Source: Cristatella mucedo
Lineage: Eukaryota; Bryozoa; Phylactolaemata; Cristatellidae
Assembly (NCBI GenBank): GCA_009760855.2
Contig: WPIO01000011.1
Coordinates: 5,962,001-6,026,000, forward strand
Length of the DNA stretch: 64,000 bases
Reading direction: 5' to 3'
The position numbers and the translations under genes are program-made. Shown in pieces: positions 1 to 11,610 of this stretch (within the stretch, counting starts at the first letter, position 1; each line of letters begins with the position of its first letter). The notes beneath the pieces were generated by a model. The model was not told where the DNA came from. It ran no database searches and saw only the letters and a list, made by a program, of their open reading frames with translations.

Positions 1-899
1 CAGCTACACTGGATTGGTGTGACCTACAATCGCCCTTATATAACAGTCGAAAGGCAGGCAGTCCGGATGTGCTGTATGCTTTCTAAAGCTATGGCTTAAT
101 AGTTCTAGTTTATGGTCGGCAGTAAAGCACCGGTCACCTGGCTGAGTGAGCTCAATGTCCTTGGTCAGATCTCATCAGAACTCAGAACTCGTCTCAGATC
201 TCGTCAGAACTCTTCCAGAACATCGGTTAGCTTGGTGTCGCAGCATTCCACCAGGAATGGCAGGTCAAACGGAAGACTGAAATAAAGAGTGATGAAGCGA
301 AATTGTCGTGGGCAAAGCATCGTCGCCGAGTGTTCACGGTTCACATTTTTTTATAGCAGAGGAGACGCAAACCGCAAATTGAATGAGATCGGAACATAAG
401 GCGTTAGTTGATCCCTGCAAGTACTATACAAATCACCCAGCGCGAGGAAGCGACTGCATTCTGGAACTCATAATCAAAATCAGATCGGGAAAATCTTAAA
501 TCAAGGACGACTTAGCACATGAGGGCGGCAGATTGCCACCACCATTGGCACTTTGATATTGGAAGAACTACTTACTACAGGAGATTAGGCAGAAAGCCCA
601 CTTCAAGGTTTGAAATTGAGGAAGAAGCGAGCGACAGTGGCCACCAGTAGTGATTCACCTAAAAAGGGAAAAAGACGAAACAGTTTCTCGGCGTTTCGGT
701 AGTTATGGTCCGTTATGGTCGGCCAATAGGTCGATTTCAGCAGGGTCACGATCGCAGCTTGCTGAATCGAGTTCAACCTCAATAATCAAGTCACCGACTG
801 CTAATGGCTTCTTGCACAGTTAAAAGTGCATTGCGTAGGGCAGACTTTAAGATTGCCAGCCGTAATTATAGATGACCTAATGACCAAATAGTTTGAGTG
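1..899. other. No gene seen
   Basis: Moderate GC, stops in all frames, one short tandem duplication. Nothing else recognised. Confidence 0.6.
165..215. repeat. Short tandem duplication
   Basis: AGATCTCATCAGAACTC is followed by AGATCTCGTCAGAACTC about 28 bases later. Confidence 0.5.
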
Positions 900-1780
900 A
901 CTCGCTTCTCGGTTCTCCGTGAAAACATTAAAGCATCTGGCGTGCACAGCGCGCTCGCTCGCGGACAGGAGCTCGCACGGCGGTCGCTTTCTCGCCGCCT
1001 TCCCCGGTAGCCTCCTCCGCAGGCGGTTGGCGCCAAAGCATCGGCTGCTCGCGATACGTGCTGCACTCAGCCGTCCCGCGAGCGGTTCGTCAGGACGCGC
1101 GACCTGACGGTGGCCTGCGTCGTCGCTCGCTCGGTCGCTCCGAACGGCGGCGGGTCCTAGGGAGACTGTGCTCTACTCTCCGGCAAATGCCGAGCGATAG
1201 TTTCGCGCCAACTTGCGGCGCCGGAGGCGGCAACCCCGCAGCCCCCCCCCCCCCCCCCCCCCCCCACTCTCCTGCCCGGCGTCCCGAGGACGCGGTCTGG
1301 GGTCAGCCAGCCTGCCGGTCAGCCAGCTTGAAAAAGGCTTGCGCGCGCAGGGCGCTTCTTCTGCGCTTCCGCTTCTTCCGCTGCGCACGTGCGGACGCTC
1401 GCGGAACTCGGCGCAGAGCCTTTCGCATTGCCACCGGCGACGCGAGGCCGGCAAAGGGGGGCGGGTCCGCGCGCGTGGCGCGCGCCCTACGCCAAAATAT
1501 CGAGGCGCCGAGGCTCGCGGCCAAGCGTCACCAGCGAGAGGCCATAGCCAGGAGCTTGACGTCAAGCCGTGCGGTATGCTAATAAAAGCAGCAGCAGCGG
1601 CGGCGGCGGCAGGTGACTGGACTCTCCGCCCACCCCACCCCTGCCCCCAACCCTCCGGCGGTGAGCGGCATTCCTCGGGTCGAGTCTACCGCAACGTCGC
1701 GTTGCCGATAGTAAGGCACGAAGCACGCTCGGAGTGCGCCGCGCGCTTCGCGGTGGGTGTTCGCTAACTTTGCCTCGAAA
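900..1780. other. CpG-rich block without recognisable gene
   Basis: GC-rich and CG-dense, with a run of about 25 C at 1242-1265 and a short GCA/GCG repeat near 1588-1610. Several overlapping open frames exist on both strands, as expected in GC-rich DNA, but none resembles a known protein. It could be the promoter or first exon of a gene lying elsewhere. Confidence 0.4.
1242..1265. repeat. Poly-C run
   Basis: About 24-25 consecutive C (ending in an AC) inside a CpG-rich block. Confidence 0.9.
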
Positions 1781-2277
1781 TCGCCGCCCTGGTCAGAATG
1801 AAGAACGTGAAACATGCCGAATGGAATGAAAACGTTGCGGTCGGCTGTCCGCCGCGACTGTCTCCGCCGCCGACATGCCTCGCGCGGGCGCGAGCCACTT
1901 CGTAAAACTGTCCTGCAACACCAGTACTCGGCCGGTACTGCTGCCGGTACACGCGACCGCACGCAGACACGGTCACCTGTAAGATGTTTGCCGCTACCGC
2001 GTGTCGCAGCCGCCTCACCGCAGAGGCGGAGCCAGAATTTTCATCTCGGGGTAGGCGGCAAGACTTACGAACTTTTTTACGTAGAGCGCAAGACCTGCTA
2101 GATTTTCATGCAGGCGAGGCTAGACTCGCAATTATAGTGCAAATTAATTATAGCGCAAACTCATTTTGCTGGCTCAACGCGAACTCGTTCGTTGTTCATC
2201 GAGTGGATTTGAGACATAAGTTTGTCGTTGACGACAGTTGGAGGGGGCGTAGGAATAGGGGGTGACCCCATAGGGGG

Positions 2278-2370
2278 GTGCAAATAATAATAATAATAAT
2301 GCACTTGATAAAGCGCCCTCAGAGAACTTAATCTCTCTCTAGGCGTTTTACATTTGCTGCAAAGGGAAGT
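2278..2370 (-). mobile_element. LINE-1 tail fragment
   Basis: Reversed tail: ATT repeat, GCACTTGATAAAGCGCCCTC, hairpin core and TTTGCTGCAAAGGGAA. Confidence 0.7.
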
Positions 2371-2639
2371 CACCGCAGTCTTAAAAAAACGTGCAAGTCC
2401 CTGCCGGTCGCGAGTGATTTCTCGGCGGTCGCGCGCCTCGGGTTTATCGCCAGCGGCCGAGCTCAAACCTCGCGATAATGTCGAGCCCTGCCTCCCCCTC
2501 GCTCCGCCATCGGTCCTTCCGGTATCTGAAAGAGGGGAGTGCTAGAAAGCCGTGCCCCTTTAACTAGTTGGCCCCTTTAACCGGACCGGTTGGCATACCT
2601 GGCAGGTTCGGAAATACCGCACGACGTTCCGGCTCTGGT

Positions 2640-2925
2640 CGACCCGAATAAGGTGCTCGCTCTTCACGGCTCAGGTCGTGGGTTCGAGTCCTGCAGTGGG
2701 CGATCCTTCATTGCTATTGGCAAATGGTGGTGATAGCTGTTTAGGCTCTTCCGTCACTACGAGCAGCTGACTGCCCGAGGGCTCGCTTCGCTCAGTCACA
2801 GTAGTTCCGTCATGGAAGACAATGCTGGGCCATCTTGCCGCACGACGGGAGTACGCCATCTAGCCACGTGACGCAAGTGCGCCATCTTGCGGCGTGACGG
2901 ACTTTCTCGCTTTAATTAGTAGGTA
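2640..2925 (+). mobile_element. SINE-B copy with GCCATCTTG-type 3' region
   Basis: B-box-like GGTTCGAGTCCTGCAGTGGG at 2681, then GGTGATAGCTG and a distal part with repeated GCCATCTTGC and GTGACGGACTTTCTCGCTTT. The distal part recurs at 34690-34805 and reversed at 21340-21395. Confidence 0.65.
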
Positions 2926-3167
2926 TATTTGAGACTTTTGAATTAGATAGCCTTTGATTTTTAAGTAAGCACGGTCTCTTAGCGGTCTCGTGCGTTGCCC
3001 TACCTCTGCGGCGGCCGCTGTTGTGGTGGTGTCACCCTAGGAATTCGTCGCGGCGGGCTGACTGCAGGCGGATGGCCTCACGTATGTCGGAGCTTGCACA
3101 ATCTATGGCCGTCCCAACGTGGCGCTAGATTTGATCCGGACTCCGGTGCCTTTACGACATCCTTGGT

Positions 3168-3335
3168 GAGCCGTAATGGGTCACTAGGTAAGGCAGTTAG
3201 TTTTCACGGCCTCGGACCCGAGGTCGCGAGTTCAAATCCTGTGGTGGGCGATCCTTTATCGCCACTGCAAGCGGCGGTGATAGCCGTCAAGGCTCTTCTG
3301 TCGCCATAAAAAGAGGCTGTTCAATCAGCTAGTAA
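3168..3335 (+). mobile_element. SINE-B copy
   Basis: GAGCCGTAATGGGTCACTAG head, CGAGTTCAAATCCTGTGGTG B box, GGTGATAGCCGTCAAGGCTC and the end AAAGAGGCTGTTCAATCAGC. tRNA-derived by its B box; not a functional tRNA. Confidence 0.8.
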
Positions 3336-3337
3336 TT

Positions 3338-4475
3338 TTTCAAGTAAATCTGCCTACTTTCAGCTGCATAACATTGTTAAAATTTGATCTTTTTAGACAG
3401 GGATCGCATCTAAATTGGTCCATGTATTTGCGACATCCCGTCTCGACTTAATTAATTAATAATTAATTAATGTATCTCTGTCTGTAACTCCACGAAGCCA
3501 TAAAGACCGCGTGGGTGTTACGAAGGAGAGTTTTGTATAGCACAATCGCAGCCTAAGCGGCTTTCGGCACGCATTCGGTAGCCAACAGACTTCGTCTCAC
3601 GCAACAAAGAGAAAGTGGGAAGCATAGCAGAGTTAGGAGAGCAGTTGAGGTAGTGAGTAGCATAGAAGTAGCAGTTCAGGACCGCTGAAAAAGATGTGCC
3701 ATAGTCGGCAGTTGGAGAGTAGTTGTCGTTGCGTAAGAATTGTGGAAGCGAGTTCCACAGTCTATGACCTGCAGAGCTATAGCTTCTGTCGCCAACGGAC
3801 TTCTGTAACTCACTGCTTGCTAGTCTACCGGCCTGTGCAATCAGGAGCTTACGGCTGGTGCAAAACTCTGCAGCTAAGCTTGTCTGTCGCGAGCGTCGCA
3901 GTTTCCACATCACACCACTTCTCGCCAACCAGCACTGGCTACCAGTCAAACAACGCATTGACTTCAAGGTGTTGTCACTCACTTTTAGGTCCCTTCATTT
4001 TTTGGCTCCAGCCTACCTATTAGATCTACCACCCACCAGGCAAACATCGTACCACCCACCTTTCTGAATCTAATCGTTTACCTATACTTCGAGCAAACTT
4101 CAAATCTTTGGAGGCAGTGCCTGCAGTTTGTGTTCTTCCAAAGCCTGGAACTCACTTCCGACTTGGGTCACGGCATCACCTGACTTGACTACATTTAAAA
4201 AGAAACAAATAATGCATCTAATCATGACAGCATTTAGTGGTTCCATGTGACTCGTCTTTTATGTGCTTATTCGTGCTGACACTGTTGTATGCTGCCACTA
4301 ATCACACTTGCATGCTGACTCTGCGTATGTCACCCCTAACCATGTTACTCTTGTTGTTTATTGAGCATAGTGTCACTAACCATTCGATCGCCCTTCCTTT
4401 GCAGCAAATGTAAAGTGCCTAGAAAGAGATTGAGTTCTGCGATGGTGCTATATCAAATATATTATCATTATTATT
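3338..4475 (+). mobile_element. LINE-1 family 3' end (L2/CR1-like), split by a nested LINE-2
   Basis: The reverse-transcriptase C-terminal tail is readable in pieces: SAYFQLHN-like text at 3345, CNSLL near 3805, QNSAAKLVCRERR at 3861 and LLANQHWLPVKQRIDFKVL after it. A 3' UTR follows, with CATGCTGAC and CACCCCTAACCATG boxes, ending in the tail hairpin and an ATT-rich end near 4475. The copy is 5'-truncated and full of frame breaks. It is interrupted at 3450-3797 by a LINE-2 fragment in the opposite direction. Confidence 0.8.
3450..3797 (-). mobile_element. LINE-2 family 3' fragment nested in LINE-1
   Basis: On the minus strand it encodes GDRSYSSAGHRLWNSLPQFL and further C-terminal residues of a non-LTR reverse transcriptase, then the 3' UTR. 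The ATTAATTA-rich tail lies at 3450. It is flanked by GACTT at 3445-3449 and 3798-3802, a likely target-site duplication. It is the same family as the longer copy at 57720-58480. Confidence 0.8.
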
Positions 4476-4539
4476 ATAAGCACTAGTCTCGCGCCTGCAT
4501 CTCTCTGAAGTCGCTAGCATTATCCTCTCTCGTTCCCTC

Positions 4540-4634
4540 TTCCTCCTACTCCCTCTCCTGCTCCCTCTCCTGCTCCCCCTCCTGCTCCCCCTCCTGCTCC
4601 CCCTCCTGCTCTCCCTCCTGCTCCCCCTCCTACT
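4540..4634. repeat. Minisatellite, 12-base CTCCTGCTCCCC unit
   Basis: About eight tandem units with C/T changes; pyrimidine-rich on this strand. Confidence 0.85.
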
Positions 4635-4735
4635 CGCGCGGCGGAAGAGCTCCTACGTTGGCATTAAGTTAAGCTCTCAGCGGGTGGTTTATCTCGAAAT
4701 CGATATCGTGCTACGTGACAGCGCTGCGTCCCAGA

Positions 4736-4905
4736 ATTCCTCTAGCTTTATATAATTCAATATAATTCATTTATATAGCCCCCCAAGAAAACTTAATCTC
4801 TATTCAGGCGCTTCACATATGCCTCGGGGCTCGAGCCCACGACCCCAGTCAGACCGTGGTCGGATCGAGAGCACCTTAACCGCTGGTCCAAACCGGAGCT
4901 AGGCG
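4736..4905 (-). mobile_element. SINE-A copy, minus strand
   Basis: Reversed: GTTAAGGTGCTC A-box region, GTCGTGGGCTCGAGCCC B box, GTGAAGCGCCTGAATAGAGA tail hairpin and an AATTATATT-rich end. tRNA-derived. Confidence 0.8.
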
Positions 4906-4909
4906 GCTT

Positions 4910-5600
4910 TCAGTCTATTCGGCCACACAAGTTGCTATTGCGACCAGCGCTCGCCCCGACTCGTCGGCCGCGGAAGCGGTCGGTGCCTGAACTCCGTCGC
5001 GGCTCCGTACCCTCATACGACAATTGCCAGGCACTCTCTTCTCGACGATGGCCTCGTTACTCACACTTGTACACGTGGCGGCGCGGCTTTCGTAGGCCAA
5101 CGCTGCGGCATCCTTGCTCAGAGATCGCACCGAGGCCGCAGTAGCTCGCGTTGCGGCAGAAACCGATTCGAGGCTCGGCAGTCACCGGGTGGACAAACAC
5201 CATGGCGGTTGCCAGCGGTTGCCTGCGCTTGCCGGTGGTTGCCTCTTAAATGGCTAACAGCGCTGCCCCTCTGTCCATTCTCAGATGTACGGCGTCCGTG
5301 CGTTAACATTATTCCGTGCAAGGAAGTGGCAGCTAATCAGAGCCCTCGACGTAGCGGCGACAGTAGGGCACCAAGGAGAGCGCGCTCGGAACAGCGACGC
5401 GCCGACCTCGGCGCTGACCTCGGCGCTGACCTGGCGCTGACCTTGGCCGGGTCTGGACGTGCGGAGTGCCTGTCAAACTCACGCACCGAGTATTTCACCT
5501 CGGTCTTCGCTGGGTGGCTCTAAAGACTGGACTGCTCGACCGGCGAGCACCTTGGCACTTGACTGAACCGGCGCCGCGTCTGGGTAGGGCTTCCCTACTA
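4910..5600. other. GC-rich block with short tandem repeat
   Basis: GC-rich stretch between two SINE-A copies. It contains three tandem copies of a ~12-base GACCTCGGCGCT unit at about 5404-5440. No gene is recognised. Confidence 0.35.
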
Positions 5601-5754
5601 GTTAGCCAAGAGCTTTAAGCAGCATTTGACGTAATTGGACGCCAGATTTTTCTTCGGAGCACCTCTCGAACTGTCTAGGTAACGCTGGCTCTGTGCTGTT
5701 ACAAACACGTGGCGCAGAGCTGAAAGCCGAAAGCGCAGCGCTCGTACTCTAGCA

Positions 5755-5945
5755 CGTCGGCTTGGCCCTGCGATTAAGATGCTCTCGTTTCGAACCAAGG
5801 TCAAGGCAAATGTATTCGAAGACCGAGTTCGTGAGTTCGAGCACCCCCCCCCTGTGCAAAACACCTTAAAAGAGATCGAGTTATCTGAAGGCGCTTTACA
5901 ATTGAATTATTATATTATATTATATTATAATAATAATAATTATTA
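5755..5945 (+). mobile_element. Diverged SINE-A copy
   Basis: GCGATTAAGATGCTCTCGTT head, GTGAGTTCGAGCAC B box, AAAGAGATCGAGTTATCTGA tail and TTATATTATATT end. Confidence 0.6.
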
Positions 5946-6669
5946 TTTGAATTATATACATTTTTTAGTCTCAGCCGCGGCTCGACGAATACTGGCAACG
6001 CCTGAATCTTGCATCGTCGCGGCTAGCGACTTGAAAGTGCAGCACCACCAATGCACGCCGGTAAGCCGACGGCAGAAGAATGCGGCAGCGACGAGGGTGC
6101 TCCCACCTTAACATAACAAGTCCATATTCATAATCTATTTGACAGCAGCAGAGTTTTATTACAGGCGTTCAACAGCGGCCACGGTGTACACCAACGGCTC
6201 CGTGGACCAGAGCTCAAATCAGCTCAAGCTAACTCCGGAATGCAACCGACTGCCTATATCGTGGCATCGGCTCTTACGAGGCCTCGGCCCTAGATTATCG
6301 AATAGTTGGTTCTATTAGACGGTACCATTCAGGAGCCGTGAATAATGAATATCAGTCCTGATCTGGCTGATTTAGTCGCCGCTGTTTCAGTGCTAAACTT
6401 GATTGGGAGTTACCTCTCATGCACAATCACACCTACCGAAACGCTCCTGCGAAAGACGCACGTTCAATAAGGCTACAACTACGTGTTTTCAGCAAACCCA
6501 CACTCAGACCGCTATATCAAAACCCACCGACACTGCTTCTTCGCCCTCACATGCTTATTCTCATCAAAGGATAGGGCCATAAAATGACATCATAGGATCC
6601 GGCCGTAAATCGACATAAACGGGGCACAGAGCGGACATCAAGAGCACAAATCAAAGGGTCATAAATTGA
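5946..6669. other. No gene seen
   Basis: Unique-looking DNA between a SINE-A and a reverse-transcriptase remnant. Confidence 0.55.
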
Positions 6670-6835
6670 TCCAAGCATAAATAGTGAGGCAAAACCTCGG
6701 TGAGAGATTGCGTACAGACATATATAGCTGTCGGTCATTCATGAATAATTTGAAGTATGGGGTACCTCAAGATTCTGTCCTATGCCCTGCTCGGTCCGCT
6801 TCCCACTACAGGACGGCGGTGCAATTGTCTAGAGG
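6670..6835 (+). mobile_element. Short reverse-transcriptase remnant
   Basis: Reads YGVPQDSVLCPA near 6755, the GVPQGSVLGP box of non-LTR reverse transcriptases. Nothing recognisable continues after the AT repeat at 6860. Confidence 0.5.
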
Positions 6836-6858
6836 AATCCTAATTTTTCTTCCAGATC

Positions 6859-6879
6859 TGATATATATATATATATGTA

Positions 6880-6936
<57 letters not shown>
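6859..6936. repeat. AT microsatellite
   Basis: Alternating AT with a few ATGT changes. Confidence 0.9.
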
Positions 6937-7159
6937 TCGTTCGCTGTTGGCATCGCGTACTTCAAAAAGCTTCACCTCGTAGTGATTTACTTTGCTGACG
7001 CGGTTGTTTTCCCATGAAAACCAAATTCCAAGCACAGCAGATATGACTGAAGGATTTCTTTTTATTTTCTTTATGTCGAATCGTGGCCCAAGTTTGAGCT
7101 TCTGACCTCCATTGCGTAGCAAGAGGTTGGAATGCCTCCCGTCGTGCCCTACAGATCCT

Positions 7160-7905
7160 AGGCCATCTCGTTTCGCCAGGCTTAACAGTTAGCAGACATT
7201 TATGCGGATGACGCTCTGTTGTATCTTGGCTTTGATCCCTCCCAGCCCTCCAGCATGGCGAATTCTCTTAACTCCCTTGCTACATGTATTGGCGAACCGA
7301 GATGACACACTAGGTAAGGTGATTGCTTTTCACGACCTCGGGACCGAGGTCGTGGGCTCGAATCCTGCGGTGGGCGATCCTTTATTACCGCTGCAAGCGG
7401 CGGTGATAGCCGTAAATGCTCTTCTGTCGCTATACAAAAGAGGCTGTTAAATCAGCTAGTATTTTTTGTTGTTGATGACATCCGCCCATGATGGCGCCAA
7501 ATTTTCTTAAGCTAAACGATGGTAAAACTAACTTGCTAGATATGGGCAAACCAAGTGTGATTCTGAAATTAGAAAGGCTAACGCTCAAAATCGGCTCTGC
7601 CAGCATACCTCCTGTTGAATCTGCACGAAATCTAGGTGTTATGTTCCAAATTGACCTTTTATTAGACGATCACATCAGCTCCAACAGTAAAATCTGCCTA
7701 CTTTCAGATACAAAACATTGGTAAAATTCGGGCTTGTTTATACAGCGATACTGCATCTAAATTGGTCCATGCATTTTTGACATCCCGTCTTGACTTCTGT
7801 AACTCACTGCTTGCTGGCCTATCGGCCTGTGCACTCAGGCTCTTACAGCTGTTTCAAAACTCTGCAGCAAGGCTTGTCTGTCATGAGCGTCGCATTTACC
7901 ACATC
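7160..7905 (+). mobile_element. LINE-1 fragment with reverse-transcriptase YADD box, split by SINE-B
   Basis: Frame pieces read IYADDALLYLGFDPSQPSS near 7200, then after a SINE-B at 7300-7465 DDIRPWMAPNFLKLNDGKTN at 7480, SIPPVESARNLGVMF at 7600 and SRLDFCNSLLAGLSACALRL at 7783. YADD is the catalytic box of reverse transcriptases. It then joins abruptly to a SINE-A end at 7905. Confidence 0.8.
7300..7465 (+). mobile_element. SINE-B copy inside LINE-1
   Basis: Full-length match to the family: GATGACACACTAGGTAAGGT head, GGGCTCGAATCCTGCGGTGG B box and GAGGCTGTTAAATCAGCTAG end. It splits the LINE-1 frame at 7295/7470. Confidence 0.85.
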
Positions 7906-7995
7906 GTGGGCTCAAGCCCCGTGGCACTTGTGAAACGCCTGAATAGAGACTAAGTTCTCTTAGGCCACTATACACATGAATTACATTATTATCAT
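7905..7995 (+). mobile_element. SINE-A 3' part joined to LINE-1
   Basis: CGTGGGCTCAAGCCCCGTGG then GTGAAACGCCTGAATAGAGA and AATTACATTATTAT. The junction with LINE-1 coding DNA at 7905 is abrupt. Confidence 0.65.
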
Positions 7996-9066
<1,071 letters not shown>

Positions 9067-9469
9067 GTATTGCATTCGATTCGATGCAATGTAGAGAGTC
9101 AGCGAAACTATTACAGAAGTGGTACGAAGAGGCTGCAACACCTTTGACGACAGACCATCCAGACGAGATGCTGAGTTTTGCACCAGTGGCAGGCGATTAA
9201 GGGCACACCCCGGGAGTCCTGAATGCAAGGAATGACTATAATCTACAACTGATGTCACAAACATATGAACTGGTTTGGCTGTCGTACCCTCGTCTCGGCA
9301 TCCCGTAATTCAGCAATGTCCTCAGCCGGAAGTAGGCCGACTTGACGCTTTTGGCCATGTGATCGTCAGAGGACAAGTCATTCTTAGACTCTTACATAAA
9401 AATTTTCAACCTAGCAAATGAGTAACAGTCTCGCTTTAAAGCTAATGATTCGTCAGTGCCGGCACGGTT

Positions 9470-10800
9470 GCGAGGGTATACTGACCTTTTCAGGAATGTG
9501 GACTTAAGTAGAGTCTCTCTACTAGTTGTGCTGGATCTAAACGTAGCGTTTTACATTACTAATCATCAAGTCCTTCCAGAGTGCCTCTAGTCTCGTCTGG
9601 GCAATAATCAATCAGCACTACAATGGTTTAGCTCCTGTCTCAGCGTGAGGCCTGATAGAGAAGATGCAAACAAGCACGGGTCATCCCCGGGTCAGCCGTT
9701 AAAGTACGAAGTGCCCCAGAGATCTATTTCACTGGTCCACTTATTTTCACACTGCATAATCTATTCTCGCCGAAGTGATCGCCAAGCATAATCCTGCCCT
9801 TCATTTTCTTGAAATGACACACAGCTCTACCTATGCTTTGATTCCTACCAGAATTCTAGCACGAGCACTCTCAGCTCTTTTGTAACATACATTGCAGACA
9901 TTTTCAGTCAAAATTCACCAAGCTTTTTTGTATTGAATAATGACAAAAAACTTACAAGTTATGGAAAAACCAAGTGTGATGCAGAATTGGAAAACAACTA
10001 AACCTTCAAAGTGGCTTATCCAGCATATCATTGTGAGAGTATGTATTAAATCTGGGTGTTCTTTTCAAAGCATCTTTTATTATAGTTGACCACATCAGCT
10101 TCTCATTCAAGTCTGCCTACGTTCAGCTAAGTAACATGCAAAAAGTATATCTTTTTAAGCTAAGGATACCACATCGACGCTGGTCAATGCAATTTTGACA
10201 GCCTGTCTAGACTTCTGTAACTCACTACTCACACGTCTTTCGGCCTGCGAAATAAGATTCTTACAGTTGGTGGAAAACTCAGGAGCTAGGCTTTCCTATC
10301 ACGAATGTCGCAGCTGCCAAATAAACCAATGCTACCGATCTGCACTTGTTTCCTATCAAGCAACCGATCGAAATCTCGGTTCTGGCACTCGCTTTTAGGT
10401 CCATTCCTTCTGTAGCCCTTGTCTACTTATCAGAAATACTCTCCAATCAGGTTAGGCATCGCACCGCTCGCTTTCTTGACTCAAATCGTTTAGCTGTGCC
10501 TCAAACCACCTCAAATCCTACGGAAACCACGCTATTAGTTCATAAGTTTCCGAAGCCCGCAGCTTACTCCCAACTGACCTCACGACATCTCCTGACTTGA
10601 CGACATCTAAACAGAAGCTAAAAATGCACCATAACATTTACTGGGTCCTTTGTGTGCTCATGGATGATGGCATTGCCTCTCTTACCACTAACCATACTGA
10701 CATGCATTCTATTATTCAGCATATATAAAGTGCCTGTACACAAATCTATTTCTCTGATGGAGCTACACAAATGTATTATTTTTATTATTATTACAGCTTC
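9470..10800 (+). mobile_element. Long, decayed LINE-1 copy
   Basis: Weak but ordered reverse-transcriptase remnants: VSLLVVLDLNVAF near 9515, a WF block near 9627, VPQRSISL near 9710, FLVLNND-like text near 9940, CLDFCNSLLTRLSACEI at 10200 and SRHLL near 10585. A 3' UTR and ATT-rich tail end near 10795. Many stops and frameshifts make it the oldest-looking copy here. Confidence 0.65.
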
Positions 10801-10964
10801 GCTCACTAGTCGGTGTATTGTCGCTCTAGACCAGAAAAAATAAAATGTTAAAGTTGAGAATTGAACCCACCCCAACTGGAACTTACAGTTCACTTTTCTA
10901 TCCTTTTATAGATGTTGGCAATCAGTCAGGCGTGGTCCGGTAGCTGAGTCACTTTCTTATCTCC

Positions 10965-11090
10965 ATGAATGTATCTGTGTTTGTAACTACGCAAAGCTAT
11001 ACAGGCTAAGTGAGTGTCCTGCCGGATAATAGTCTATAGATCATACACATTCCGAGTCGTCTCTTAATAAGTTTATCCCTCATCTTAAGC
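10965..11090 (-). mobile_element. Degenerate LINE-2 3'-UTR fragment
   Basis: GTGTTTGTAACTACGCAAAG resembles the start of the reversed LINE-2 3' UTR at 3475-3500. Short and diverged. Confidence 0.35.
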
Positions 11091-11094
11091 AACA

Positions 11095-11610
11095 AATAAT
11101 AATAACGATAATAAATGTGTTTAGCCCTCAGAGAACTTAATTATCTTCTTTACATATGTTACATATTCTTTACATATATCTTATTTACATATATATCTTT
11201 ACATATATTTACATACTTTACATATGCTGTAAAGGAAGCATGATTGAATGATTAGCGGCAGCATGCTCAATGTCAACAAGCATAACATGGTTAGAGGTGA
11301 CAGGCACAGTATCATTATGCAAATGAGTTTAGCGGCTGCATGCAGTGTTATCACGCATAAGCGCGCAAAGGACGAGTCACAAAGACCCGCTAATGGCTGT
11401 AATTAACAGGTGCGTCTTTTGTTTCATTTGAAATGCCAAATCACTGTATTTCGTGAAACCGGAAAAGTGAAAAGCAGAATCAAGCTGAATCAGGCGGATG
11501 GGTAAGAGGTAGCATAGGATTAGCAGCGCTAGACTCTCTGAAAAGCTGCTGCTAGAGTCAAGATAAAAAACGTCACTGCTCATGAATCGGCGAGGTGACT
11601 CCATGGTGTA
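11095..11610 (-). mobile_element. LINE-1 3' UTR, minus strand
   Basis: Reversed tail at 11095, interrupted by a TTTACATATAT expansion at 11145-11230, then the reversed CATGCTCAATG, CATAACATGGTTAG and GGACGAGTCAC boxes of the LINE-1 3' UTR. Confidence 0.65.

Noticed and set aside
1058-1767. 174- and 184-codon overlapping frames
   Set aside because: CpG-rich DNA with few stops in any frame; no family motif and a poly-C run inside.
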